From SKPH01 sp051748565 (GTDB lineage Bacteria; Bacillota; Dethiobacteria; DTU022): 13,930 nt of DNA. The position numbers and the translations under genes were made by a program. Within the stretch, counting starts at the first letter, position 1. Each line of letters begins with the position of its first letter. The notes beneath the pieces were generated by a model. That model was not told the DNA's origin and made no database searches. It was given only the letters and a program-made list of their open reading frames with translations. Shown one piece after another: positions 6,706-13,056 of the stretch. The stretch lies in assembly GCA_051748565.1 (NCBI GenBank), contig JBNJHN010000056.1, positions 1-13,930 on the forward strand, in the 5' to 3' direction.

Positions 6706-7623
6706 TCAATAAATATATTGTGCTGCCGCTGTTGCAGCTATAGCTCCATCTGCTGCGGCAGTAATCACCTGGCGCAGGAACTTTTTCCGTATGTCGCCGG
6801 CGGCGTATACTCCTTCCAGCGAAGTTTCCATCTTCGTGTTGGTTATGATAAATCCGCGTTCGTCCCTTTCTATTTCTATGCCTTCCAGAAAATCAACATT
6901 TGGCCGGCGACCGGCGTAAATGAAAATTCCATCCGCCTCAATAATGCGATCTATACCATCCTGCCTGATCTGCAGGGCGCTGACTTTATTGTCTCCCTCG
7001 ATTTTGCTAACAGTGGTATTCCAGAGCACTTCAACCGTAGGCAGCTTAAGAACCTTTTCCTGAAGCCAGCTGCAGCCGCGAAATTTGTCGCGGCGATGAA
7101 TCAAATATACTTTTTCAGCAAAACGGGTTAAAAAGATTGTTTCCTCCAATGCAGCATCTCCACCACCGACAACGACAATAGTTTTTCCACGGAAAAAAGC
7201 GGCATCACAGGTAGCACAGTACGATACACCGCGCCCACGCAGTTCGAGTTCACCCTGGATCCCGAGCAGATTGGGCTCAGTACCGGTGGCGATCAGGGCT
7301 GTTTTACCTTCGAATATACCAGCTGATGTTATAACCTCCTTAAGACTGCCAACCAGGGAAACCTTGTCGACCCGGGTTGATACAATAGGCACATTAAAAT
7401 TTTCCATCTGCTGCTGCAGCAGCATGCCGAACTCCGCCCCGGAAATTCCATCCGGGAAAGCCGGGAAGTTGTCCAGGCGGTCAGTGGCACTAATTTCCCC
7501 GCCAAGAGTCATTTGCTCGAGGATGACAACATTGAGTCCGGCTCTGACGCCGTAGAGAGCAGCTGTTACTCCGGCCGGCCCACCGCCAATAATTATCAGA
7601 TCATATAGTTCTTCTTTCTCCAT
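6706..7623 (-). CDS. trxB: Thioredoxin reductase (NADPH)
   Basis: This flavoprotein reduces thioredoxin with NADPH in the cytoplasm. It is 305 residues, the usual low-molecular-weight type. Visible are the FAD-binding GGGPAG (13-18), the redox-active CATC (136-139, followed by DAAFF rather than the common DGAFF), the pyridine-nucleotide loop GGGDAA (153-158), HRRDKFR (176-182), which favours NADPH, and the C-terminal GDIRKKFLRQVITAAADGAIAA flavin motif. Reading frame extends to 7641, but the ATG at 7623 has GGGAGG eight bases upstream and gives the normal start. It is first in a two-gene unit with the MgtC-like gene, behind a strong promoter with an overlapping palindrome. A ferredoxin-dependent relative cannot be excluded from sequence alone, but the intact NADPH motif argues against it. 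Confidence 0.93.
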   Translation of the reverse strand: MEKEELYDLIIIGGGPAGVTAALYGVRAGLNVVILEQMTLGGEISATDRLDNFPAFPDGISGAEFGMLLQQQMENFNVPIVSTRVDKVSLVGSLKEVITSAGIFEGKTALIATGTEPNLLGIQGELELRGRGVSYCATCDAAFFRGKTIVVVGGGDAALEETIFLTRFAEKVYLIHRRDKFRGCSWLQEKVLKLPTVEVLWNTTVSKIEGDNKVSALQIRQDGIDRIIEADGIFIYAGRRPNVDFLEGIEIERDERGFIITNTKMETSLEGVYAAGDIRKKFLRQVITAAADGAIAATAAAQYIY

Positions 7624-7706
7624 GGACAAAACCTCCCGCAATTACAGTGTGATCCAGTTTATGTATAAAGTGAATTTGAGCTGCAATTTGAATATTAACT
7701 GCATTT

Positions 7707-7721
7707 ACGGATATTATCCGT
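7707..7721. promoter_or_regulatory. Palindromic operator candidate over the trxB -10 box
   Basis: ACGGATA-T-TATCCGT is a perfect 7-1-7 inverted repeat that contains the whole -10 hexamer of the trxB promoter. A protein bound here would block RNA polymerase. I do not recognise the motif as a box for a known regulator. Chance is possible because an AT-rich -10 contributes the core. Confidence 0.5.
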
Positions 7722-7741
7722 GATCCAAAAGGCCCTGTCAA
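7713..7741 (-). promoter_or_regulatory. Strong promoter of trxB-mgtC
   Basis: A perfect TTGACA (7736-7741) is 17 bases from GATAAT (7713-7718) on the minus strand. Together they match the sigma-A consensus at 11 of 12 positions. The -10 is embedded in a palindrome (separate entry). The transcript would have a leader of roughly 80 bases before the trxB start at 7623. Confidence 0.85.
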
Positions 7742-7822
7742 TGGAACCGGGCGGTGTAATTTGCGGGCGGTGCCTGTTCGCAGGTAAGCCGATTATTTTA
7801 GATCAACGTAAAGCAACCTGTG

Positions 7823-7831
7823 TGGTATAAT
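7823..7831 (+). promoter_or_regulatory. Extended -10 promoter of the Nfu-like gene
   Basis: TGG-TATAAT gives a perfect -10 (7826-7831) with the TGn extension. The -35 region (around 7803-7808, TCAACG) is poor, as is common with extended -10 promoters. It lies about 55 bases upstream of the start codon at 7887 and is divergent from the trxB promoter. Confidence 0.7.
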
Positions 7832-7886
7832 GTTGTACAACAAAGCTATTAGCTTAGATAAGCAAGTGGAAGGAGGCATATTGACC

Positions 7887-8108
7887 ATGAAAGACAAGGT
7901 AGAAAAAGCTCTGGATAAGATCCGCCCGGCCCTGCAAAGAGACGGCGGCGATGTTGAGTTGGTTGAAGTCAATGATGAAGGCATCGTCAAGGTACGGCTT
8001 ACCGGTGCCTGCGGCGGTTGTCCCATGTCTCAAATAACCCTGAAACAGGGCATTGAGAGAGTTTTAAAACAGGAAGTTGATTCTGTAAAAGAAGTTATTT
8101 CTGTCTAA
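7887..8108 (+). CDS. NifU-like C-terminal domain (Nfu) Fe-S scaffold protein
   Basis: This small 73-residue protein is only the NifU C-terminal (Nfu) domain. It holds or transfers Fe-S clusters to apoproteins in the cytoplasm. The signature is present: ALDKIRPALQRDGGDVELVEV at the start, then GACGGCPMSQITLK, whose C42 and C45 form the CxxC that binds a cluster shared between two monomers. The frame opens earlier, but the ATG at 7887 follows AGGAGG by ten bases. A TTG at 7881 would be only four bases from it. The gene has its own extended -10 promoter and a strong terminator right behind it, so it may be mainly monocistronic even though a cysteine desulfurase gene follows. It lacks the IscU-like N-terminal domain of full-length NifU. 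Confidence 0.92.
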   Translation: MKDKVEKALDKIRPALQRDGGDVELVEVNDEGIVKVRLTGACGGCPMSQITLKQGIERVLKQEVDSVKEVISV

Positions 8109-8121
8109 ATTGAGTTGACTT

Positions 8122-8149
8122 AAAAAACCCGGGGTAACCCGGGTTTTTT
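8122..8149 (+). terminator. Rho-independent terminator between nfu and the desulfurase gene
   Basis: A perfect 12-bp stem (8122-8133 with 8138-8149; AAAAAACCCGGG) closes a GTAA loop and ends in six T. It starts 13 bases after the nfu stop and ends only 24 bases before the next start codon. By symmetry it could act on either strand. Confidence 0.92.
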
Positions 8150-8173
8150 ATTTGGCCTCCGGAGGTATTCAAA

Positions 8174-9331
8174 ATGCCCGCTATCTATCTCGACAACAGC
8201 TCAACAACCCGGCCTTTTCCCGAGGTTGTCGAGCTAATGAGCCGCATACAGCTTGACACTTACGGCAACCCTTCTTCCATGCATGAAAAGGGTCTCGATG
8301 CGGAAAAAATAATCGGAGAAGCCCGGCATCAGGTTTCAGAGCTATTTGGCGGCCGGGAAAGTGAAATTATTTTTACATCCGGAGGCACCGAAGCGAATAA
8401 TCTGGCTATTAAAGGAGCAGCCTTTCGTCACAATCGTCGGGGCATGCACCTTATTACCTGTATGACTGAACATCCATCGGTCTTAAACTGCTATCGCTTT
8501 TTGGAGAAAACCGGTTTTACCGTCAGCTATCTGCCTGTATCAGAACAGGGTTTAGTCAATCCCGCCGAATTAGAAAACACGATCAGAAAAGATACTATAC
8601 TGGTAAGTATAATGCACGTTAACAACGAAATTGGCACTATCCAACCTCTCGGCGAAATCGGCCGGATTATCCGGAGAAAAAACCCCGGGGTGCTGTTGCA
8701 CATAGATGCGGTTCAGTCTTTTGCCCGACTGCCACTCAGGTTAAAAGAATGGCAGGCCGATATTGCCGTATGCAGTGCTCACAAAGTGCACGGTCCAAGG
8801 GGAGCGGGTTGTATCTGGATCAAAGAAGGCACCCTTCTGGAGCCTTTAATGCACGGGGGTAGTCAGGAATCAGGTATACGCCCGGGCACTGAAAATACAG
8901 CAGCAATTGCCGGGTTCGGATTGGCTGCCAGGCTCTCCTCTGAAAACATGCTGCAAAAAGCTGATCATACCGGAAACCTGAAGCAAGTTTTTTGCAGGGA
9001 ACTGCAAAAATATGGGATAGATTATAACCTTAACAGCCCACCCGGTGAAGAAGGAGCTCCACATATTCTTAACCTTTCGTTTCCCGGCCTCAGGGCTGAA
9101 TTACTGCTGCATTCACTGGAAGAACGGAATATTTTCGTTTCTGCAGGCTCTGCCTGCCATTCGCGCCATCCGGATCCGAGCCATGTACTCAAAGCTATCG
9201 GTCTGAATAAGGAGCGGCTGGAAAGTGCACTGCGCTTCAGCTTTTCCCCTTTAAATACTGAAGACGAAATTGTCCTGGCAGCTCAGGAAACTGCTGGCGC
9301 AGTAGAGGATTTAAAAACAATAATAAAATAA
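8174..9331 (+). CDS. Cysteine desulfurase (NifS/IscS family), probable partner of ThiI
   Basis: This PLP enzyme converts cysteine to alanine and passes the sulfur as a persulfide. At 385 residues it is normal for the family. Visible are YLDNSSTT (5-12), TSGGTEANN (68-76), TEHPSV with PLP-stacking H100, MHVNNEIGTIQ (147-157), HIDAVQ (176-181), the PLP lysine K204 in SAHKVHGPRGAG, the catalytic cysteine C328 in SAGSACHSR, and ALRFSFSP. The long cysteine loop with SAGSAC is the IscS/NifS (group I) pattern; histidine after the cysteine replaces the more usual serine or threonine. The ATG at 8174 follows GGAGG by eight bases. It is 55 bases before thiI, the same order as the nifZ-thiI pair of Bacillus, where the desulfurase serves 4-thiouridine synthesis. 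Use for Fe-S assembly with the neighbouring Nfu is also possible. Confidence 0.93.
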   Translation: MPAIYLDNSSTTRPFPEVVELMSRIQLDTYGNPSSMHEKGLDAEKIIGEARHQVSELFGGRESEIIFTSGGTEANNLAIKGAAFRHNRRGMHLITCMTEHPSVLNCYRFLEKTGFTVSYLPVSEQGLVNPAELENTIRKDTILVSIMHVNNEIGTIQPLGEIGRIIRRKNPGVLLHIDAVQSFARLPLRLKEWQADIAVCSAHKVHGPRGAGCIWIKEGTLLEPLMHGGSQESGIRPGTENTAAIAGFGLAARLSSENMLQKADHTGNLKQVFCRELQKYGIDYNLNSPPGEEGAPHILNLSFPGLRAELLLHSLEERNIFVSAGSACHSRHPDPSHVLKAIGLNKERLESALRFSFSPLNTEDEIVLAAQETAGAVEDLKTIIK

Positions 9332-9386
9332 ATTATCCTGCCTTATAAGCTCCGGCTTTCATAAAACAGTGAACAGGAGAATCTTG

Positions 9387-10550
9387 ATGCCGGTAAAAAT
9401 TCTGGTACGTTATGGTGAAATAGCATTAAAAGGAAAGAATCGCGGCCAGTTTGAACAACAACTGCAGCGCAATCTGAAAGCAGCGCTTCGAGATTGCCAG
9501 AGTGAAGTTGTCAGGCTGTATGGCCGTTTTATGATTACCGGTCCGGAAGAAAAACTTGATATAATTATTGACAGATTGCGTAAAGTTTTTGGTGTCGTAT
9601 CAATCAGTTCGGTTCGGGAAAGCGAACTCAATCTGGAACAGATTAAAGGTCTGGCATCTAAAGCAGTAGCCGGCTTACCTTCCGGCAGCAATAGTTTTAA
9701 AGTTGAAGCCCGTCGATCAAATAAAAATTTTCCATACACTTCACCTCAGTTGAATCAGGTGCTGGGCACACATCTGCAAAAACTTTTTCCCGAACTTACA
9801 GTAGATTTAAAACAGCCTTCATTTGTGCTCTCTGTTGAAATTGGTTACAGTAAGGCCTTCATCTACCTGGACAAACTAACCGGTCCGGGCGGTCTTCCGG
9901 TTGGAATATCAGGTCGGTCACTGCTGCTGCTGTCGGGAGGAATTGACAGCCCTGTTGCCGGGTGGCTGGCCATGAAGCGGGGGTTGGCAGTTGAAGCGCT
10001 GCACTTTCACAGTTTCCCATTTACAAGCAAACATTCCCAGGAAAAAGCGGTCAATCTCTGCCGCAAGCTGGCCGCATATGGAAATAAGATACCGCTGCAC
10101 TTGATCAGTGTAACTGCTATTCAAAAAGAGCTGCGTTTGCAGTGTCCCGAAGAACTCGGCATTATCATGCTGCGCCGGATGATGTTTCGCCTGGCGGAGA
10201 CGTTAAGCAAACAGCGCCAACTCGGGGCCCTGGTAACAGGAGAAAACCTGGGCCAGGTGGCAAGCCAGACCCTGGAGAGTTTAGCTGTGATTACGGCTGC
10301 AACCGATATGCTGGTTTTAAGGCCGCTTGTAGGTTTTGATAAAAGGGAGATTATTGACCTGGCTATCACTATCGATACCTATGATACCTCCATTCTACCC
10401 TATGAAGATTGCTGCACAGTATTCCTGCCAAAAAAACCGGTGACAAAACCAAAATTGGAAACAGTGGAAAAGTTCGAAACCAGGCTGGACATTGAAAGAA
10501 TAATGGAGGAAGCAATCAGATCTTTGGAAACAATAATTGTGAAGAGGTAA
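9387..10550 (+). CDS. thiI: tRNA 4-thiouridine synthase ThiI
   Basis: ThiI adenylates uridine 8 of tRNA and replaces the oxygen with sulfur; it may also feed thiamine synthesis. The 387-residue protein has an N-terminal ferredoxin-like region (VRYGEIALKGKNRGQFE), a THUMP domain (about 55-160), and a PP-loop ATPase with SGGIDSP (183-189), GENLGQVASQT and the PYEDCCTVFLPKKPVTKP segment. In that segment C342 and C343 lie close to the position of the disulfide-forming cysteine 344 of the E. coli enzyme. No rhodanese domain follows, as in Bacillus-type ThiI, so sulfur must come directly from a desulfurase, which fits the gene just upstream. A GTG at 9369 is in frame, but the ATG at 9387 has AGGAG seven bases upstream. 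No terminator is visible before the convergent gene ending at 10602. Confidence 0.95.
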   Translation: MPVKILVRYGEIALKGKNRGQFEQQLQRNLKAALRDCQSEVVRLYGRFMITGPEEKLDIIIDRLRKVFGVVSISSVRESELNLEQIKGLASKAVAGLPSGSNSFKVEARRSNKNFPYTSPQLNQVLGTHLQKLFPELTVDLKQPSFVLSVEIGYSKAFIYLDKLTGPGGLPVGISGRSLLLLSGGIDSPVAGWLAMKRGLAVEALHFHSFPFTSKHSQEKAVNLCRKLAAYGNKIPLHLISVTAIQKELRLQCPEELGIIMLRRMMFRLAETLSKQRQLGALVTGENLGQVASQTLESLAVITAATDMLVLRPLVGFDKREIIDLAITIDTYDTSILPYEDCCTVFLPKKPVTKPKLETVEKFETRLDIERIMEEAIRSLETIIVKR

Positions 10551-10601
10551 GTTAAGAATCAGCAATTAAAAGTATCCTCAGATTTAACATACCCGATCAA
10601 T

Positions 10602-11618
10602 CTATTTGTGTCGAAGACGAGAATCAAAGTCATCTTGTTGGGCCGCTTCGAGTAAAATCTCAGGACCCGGGAAGCGGGCTTTGCCGTTGGTAACCTTTGA
10701 GAAGTAGAGAGCATCGGTGGGGCACCAGTTAAGGCAGCGCAGGCAGTACATGCAGTGATAATACCGAATAGGGTAACCTTCATCATCCAGCTCGATTAAT
10801 CCCTGAGGACACTGCATCACACAGGTCATACATTTAATACAATCAGTTTTATGGATCCCAAAGCCGAAAAGAAAATGATTTAAAAGAAGATCGATGCCGT
10901 AAGAATAAACCAGGCGATAGGGTATACCGAATAATTTTCCCAGCAGACTATCCCTTTTATACCAGTAAGGAATGCCATCAAAGAGAGAATGTATATACTC
11001 AAGAAAAATATTGATGCTTTTTCTGGCCTGAATACTTTTCTTAATCAGCAGGCGGCCGGCCCGGACATAATCAAATCTGTTTCTAATGACTACGCTTGCG
11101 GAATAGATAAATGATTGATCAAGGTGGCCGACATAATTTAAGCCTTTCATGTTTAAAAGGCCCCTCATAAAAAGTTCATAATCTCCCTGTGCTCCGTCAT
11201 GAGTTGCAAATGAAAAAACACGGACAGGTTTATTAAATGCCGGTAGATCAAGTAAAAATCGGACCATAACCGGGGCGGGACGGAAACCGTAGACCGGTGA
11301 CCCAAACCCGATTAAATCATAATTGCTCCATTCCCGGGCCAGTTGACTAAATAATGGGTTGTCTCCAATAGTATGGAAAGCAGTTTTTAAATCGATGTAG
11401 GGCCAGGGATAATTGCTGAGTGGACGCTTTTCTTCGGCTCTTATAGTATAATTAAGGGCAACCGGCTTCTTTTGCCATAGAGTAGGCAGATCTGTTAGAT
11501 CTTCAAGGTTCAGGCAATCGCAGGAATAGCCGCGATTCTCCATCTCCTCCTGAATCAGAGAAGCGTAGTAACGTGTTATACCAGTACCCGAAAAATAGAC
11601 CAATAGAATGTTAAGCAT
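10602..11618 (-). CDS. EFR1-like protein: flavodoxin domain fused to 2[4Fe-4S] ferredoxin domain
   Basis: This is a soluble 338-residue electron-transfer protein. The N-terminus (about 1-150) is flavodoxin-like, with the FMN-phosphate loop FSGTGITRYYA near residue 9 and GFGSPVYGFRPAP near 104. The C-terminus has two tetracysteine ferredoxin motifs: CxxCxxCxxxCP at 260/263/266/270 and 289/292/295/299. The middle region (about 150-255) is aromatic and basic with no motif I know. The domain order is that of the EFR1 family, common in anaerobic Clostridia and of unsettled function. Here the flavodoxin part is longer than usual and the linker unusually bulky. The ATG at 11618 follows AAGGTGG by five bases; the GTG at 11627 lies within that site. 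It diverges from a ModE-like regulator gene and converges on thiI. The redox partner is unknown. Confidence 0.88.
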   Translation of the reverse strand: MLNILLVYFSGTGITRYYASLIQEEMENRGYSCDCLNLEDLTDLPTLWQKKPVALNYTIRAEEKRPLSNYPWPYIDLKTAFHTIGDNPLFSQLAREWSNYDLIGFGSPVYGFRPAPVMVRFLLDLPAFNKPVRVFSFATHDGAQGDYELFMRGLLNMKGLNYVGHLDQSFIYSASVVIRNRFDYVRAGRLLIKKSIQARKSINIFLEYIHSLFDGIPYWYKRDSLLGKLFGIPYRLVYSYGIDLLLNHFLFGFGIHKTDCIKCMTCVMQCPQGLIELDDEGYPIRYYHCMYCLRCLNWCPTDALYFSKVTNGKARFPGPEILLEAAQQDDFDSRLRHK

Positions 11619-11645
11619 CAATTCCACCTTTATCCTTGTTGTTTA

Positions 11646-11673
11646 ATTATAGATCAACAAATATCTTAAACAA
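11646..11673 (-). promoter_or_regulatory. Promoter of the flavodoxin/ferredoxin gene
   Basis: A perfect TATAAT (11646-11651, minus strand) lies 28 bases before the start codon. TTGTTT (11668-11673) is 16 bases further upstream. The short leader and the consensus -10 make this a reasonable promoter; the -35 is weak. Confidence 0.6.
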
Positions 11674-11706
11674 AGACTAAATAATAACTTAATATACTTC
11701 GTCTTT

Positions 11707-11716
11707 AAGTCGACTT
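11707..11716. promoter_or_regulatory. Palindrome in the divergent regulatory region
   Basis: AAGTCGACTT is a perfect 10-bp palindrome between the flavodoxin/ferredoxin gene and the ModE-like gene. Just left of it, CTTAAACAAAGAC (11665-11677) and GTCTTTAAG (11701-11709) form an interrupted inverted repeat. These are candidate regulator sites only; the motifs are not ones I can assign. Confidence 0.3.
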
Positions 11717-11757
11717 GTTACCAGTCAGAAACATTTTCCAAACCAGGTGGTGTTAAT

Positions 11758-12114
11758 ATGTCTTTTCAGCTTAAATCAAAAATATGGCTGGAAAAAGAAA
11801 ACAAAAAAGTTTTTGGCGATGGCCCATTGGATATTTTAAAACGGGTTGAAAGGACCGGCTCAATTAGGCAAGCTTCTGCCGAAATTAACATGTCTTACAG
11901 CCAGGCCTGGCGGCTGATCAAAATGGTCGAACAAAATTTAGGTTTTCCGATTCTCAGGAAAAAAACCGGAGGGGCCGGAGGCGGTTATTCCTCACTTACC
12001 GAAGAAGCCTCGGCCTTAATTGCAGCCTATGATGCTTTCCGACATGAAGCCAATCGGTCTCTAGAAAGACTTTTTCAAAAACACCTTTCTCCGGTAACTG
12101 ATCGGCATAATTGA
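11758..12114 (+). CDS. ModE-like N-terminal winged helix-turn-helix regulator (DNA-binding domain only)
   Basis: This 118-residue protein matches the DNA-binding half of ModE/LysR-type regulators. GPLDILKRVERTGSIRQASAEINMSYSQAWRLIKMVEQNLG covers the helix-turn-helix at about residues 22-62, and the glycine-rich wing GGAGGGYSSLTEEA is at about 71-84. There is no C-terminal Mop (molybdate-binding) domain, so it cannot sense molybdate in the E. coli ModE manner. Stand-alone versions are frequent near molybdenum/tungsten or redox genes. The ATG at 11758 has AGGTGG seven bases upstream. It is divergent from the flavodoxin/ferredoxin gene, with 139 bases between the start codons, so it may control that gene and itself. 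The effector is not evident. Confidence 0.88.
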   Translation: MSFQLKSKIWLEKENKKVFGDGPLDILKRVERTGSIRQASAEINMSYSQAWRLIKMVEQNLGFPILRKKTGGAGGGYSSLTEEASALIAAYDAFRHEANRSLERLFQKHLSPVTDRHN

Positions 12115-12194
12115 TTAAAGTAATATTGCAGAACCGTGCGCCGTTAAGAAGCCATTTTCGGGGAACAAGGGAAGAACAACCCTCTAAAATAATT

Positions 12195-12223
12195 TTGTTG
12201 CTTTTTAAATAGATTCGTATTAT
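12195..12223 (+). promoter_or_regulatory. Promoter of the two-helix membrane protein pair
   Basis: TTGTTG (12195-12200) and TATTAT (12218-12223) are separated by exactly 17 bases, 50 bases before the first start codon. They match sigma-A at 9 of 12 positions. No convincing terminator separates it from the ModE-like gene upstream, so read-through is possible. Confidence 0.65.
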
Positions 12224-12272
12224 AGGTTAAAGTAAGATTACTGGCATAATAATAAAAGGTGGCGTATCTAAT

Positions 12273-12659
12273 ATGGCAAAGATCTGGAGCATTAAAAATC
12301 TCTATTTTTACCTTGTTTGCCTGGTTACCCTGTTTCTCTTTGTTGGAGGAGCCATTTCCGCCATAAATACCGCAATGCAGCTTGCCCTGCCGGATCAGCC
12401 CAATGTACCTCTGACGCAGGTTTATTACCGGGAATACAGGGAATCTGCCACCGAACCTGTTTTTGACCCTCCACCCCTTGAAGAGCTGGAAAAGAGGAGG
12501 ACAGAGCAGGAACGGGAATACCGCTCATACCAGAGCTGGACAAAACGAAGTTTGCTCAATTCTATAGCTTTAATGATTATTGCAGCGCCATTTTACCTTT
12601 ACCACTGGAAGCAGGTCAAACCGGAATCGGGAAAGAGAGGCGTCAAGAATGCAAATTAA
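12273..12659 (+). CDS. Small membrane protein with two predicted helices, first of a paralogous pair
   Basis: I do not recognise this 128-residue protein with certainty. A short basic N-terminus leads to KNLYFYLVCLVTLFLFVGGA, a first membrane helix (about 10-35). A loop of about 57 residues follows, rich in proline, tyrosine, glutamate and arginine (PPPLEELEKRRTEQEREYRS). A second helix (about 93-110) ends in PFYLYHW, followed by a basic tail. Positive charges at both ends suggest both termini are cytoplasmic with the loop outside. The next gene has the same plan and the same YFYLV and P-x-YLYHW borders, so the two probably arose by duplication. The layout faintly recalls DUF5671-type proteins, but this is unverified. 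AAAGGTGG lies ten bases before the ATG. The gene overlaps the next by 11 bases. Confidence 0.8.
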   Translation: MAKIWSIKNLYFYLVCLVTLFLFVGGAISAINTAMQLALPDQPNVPLTQVYYREYRESATEPVFDPPPLEELEKRRTEQEREYRSYQSWTKRSLLNSIALMIIAAPFYLYHWKQVKPESGKRGVKNAN

Positions 12660-13017
12660 ATGGGATTTAGAACATGTCTATTTCTACCTTGTCAGTTTCA
12701 TCGCCTTGATCCTGTTAATCATCGGAGCCGTTAACATAACGCAGACGGCGATCGCTTATTTAACTCCGGTCTACGATGAATATAGCCCGTATATGATTCC
12801 AGAACCCTACCAGGATCTAACAGCTTGGGAAGAATATTTAGGCCCGGAAGTTATGGAAAACGAGAAAGCCCGATACGAAAGAATCGGCAGAGAAAATTAT
12901 AATCGAAGATTAATCCGTGATCTGGTAGGTGGTTTTGCTTTTATTGCCATCGCCCTGCCGGTTTACCTTTATCACTGGCGTAAAATACCTAAATTGGAGA
13001 GTAATGGATTAAGTTAA
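12649..13017 (+). CDS. Small membrane protein with two predicted helices, second of a paralogous pair
   Basis: This 122-residue protein has the same architecture as its upstream neighbour. LEHVYFYLVSFIALILLIIGA forms helix one (about 8-36). An acidic, tyrosine- and proline-rich loop follows (about 38-85: VYDEYSPYMIPEPYQD, then WEEYLGPEVMENE). Helix two is at about 90-108 and ends in LPVYLYHW, before a short basic tail. Helix borders are conserved between the pair while the loops differ, as if each loop binds something different or the pair forms a heteromer. The frame is open from 12580, but GAGAGG eight bases before the ATG at 12649 marks the start, inside the end of the preceding gene. Function is unknown; no catalytic residues or cysteine motifs are seen. 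Its end lies 40 bases from the convergent lipoprotein gene. Confidence 0.8.
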   Translation: MQIKWDLEHVYFYLVSFIALILLIIGAVNITQTAIAYLTPVYDEYSPYMIPEPYQDLTAWEEYLGPEVMENEKARYERIGRENYNRRLIRDLVGGFAFIAIALPVYLYHWRKIPKLESNGLS

Positions 13018-13056
13018 TGAAAGGGATTTCCTTATATATACAATACTTTTTGTTTC

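Noticed and set aside
7773..7784. CCTG-TTCG-CAGG small hairpin with a UUCG-type loop
   Set aside because: Only four base pairs, no T-run, and it lies upstream of the nfu promoter and outside the trxB transcript, so nothing obvious would transcribe it.
12115..12194. Possible terminator after the ModE-like gene (AGGG/CCCT near 12166-12183)
   Set aside because: The stem is only about four base pairs with an 8-base loop and the T-run is not adjacent.
13019..13056. Hairpin AAGG-GATTT-CCTT between the convergent genes as a terminator
   Set aside because: Too short and weak; T-rich sequence follows only after a gap of AT repeats.
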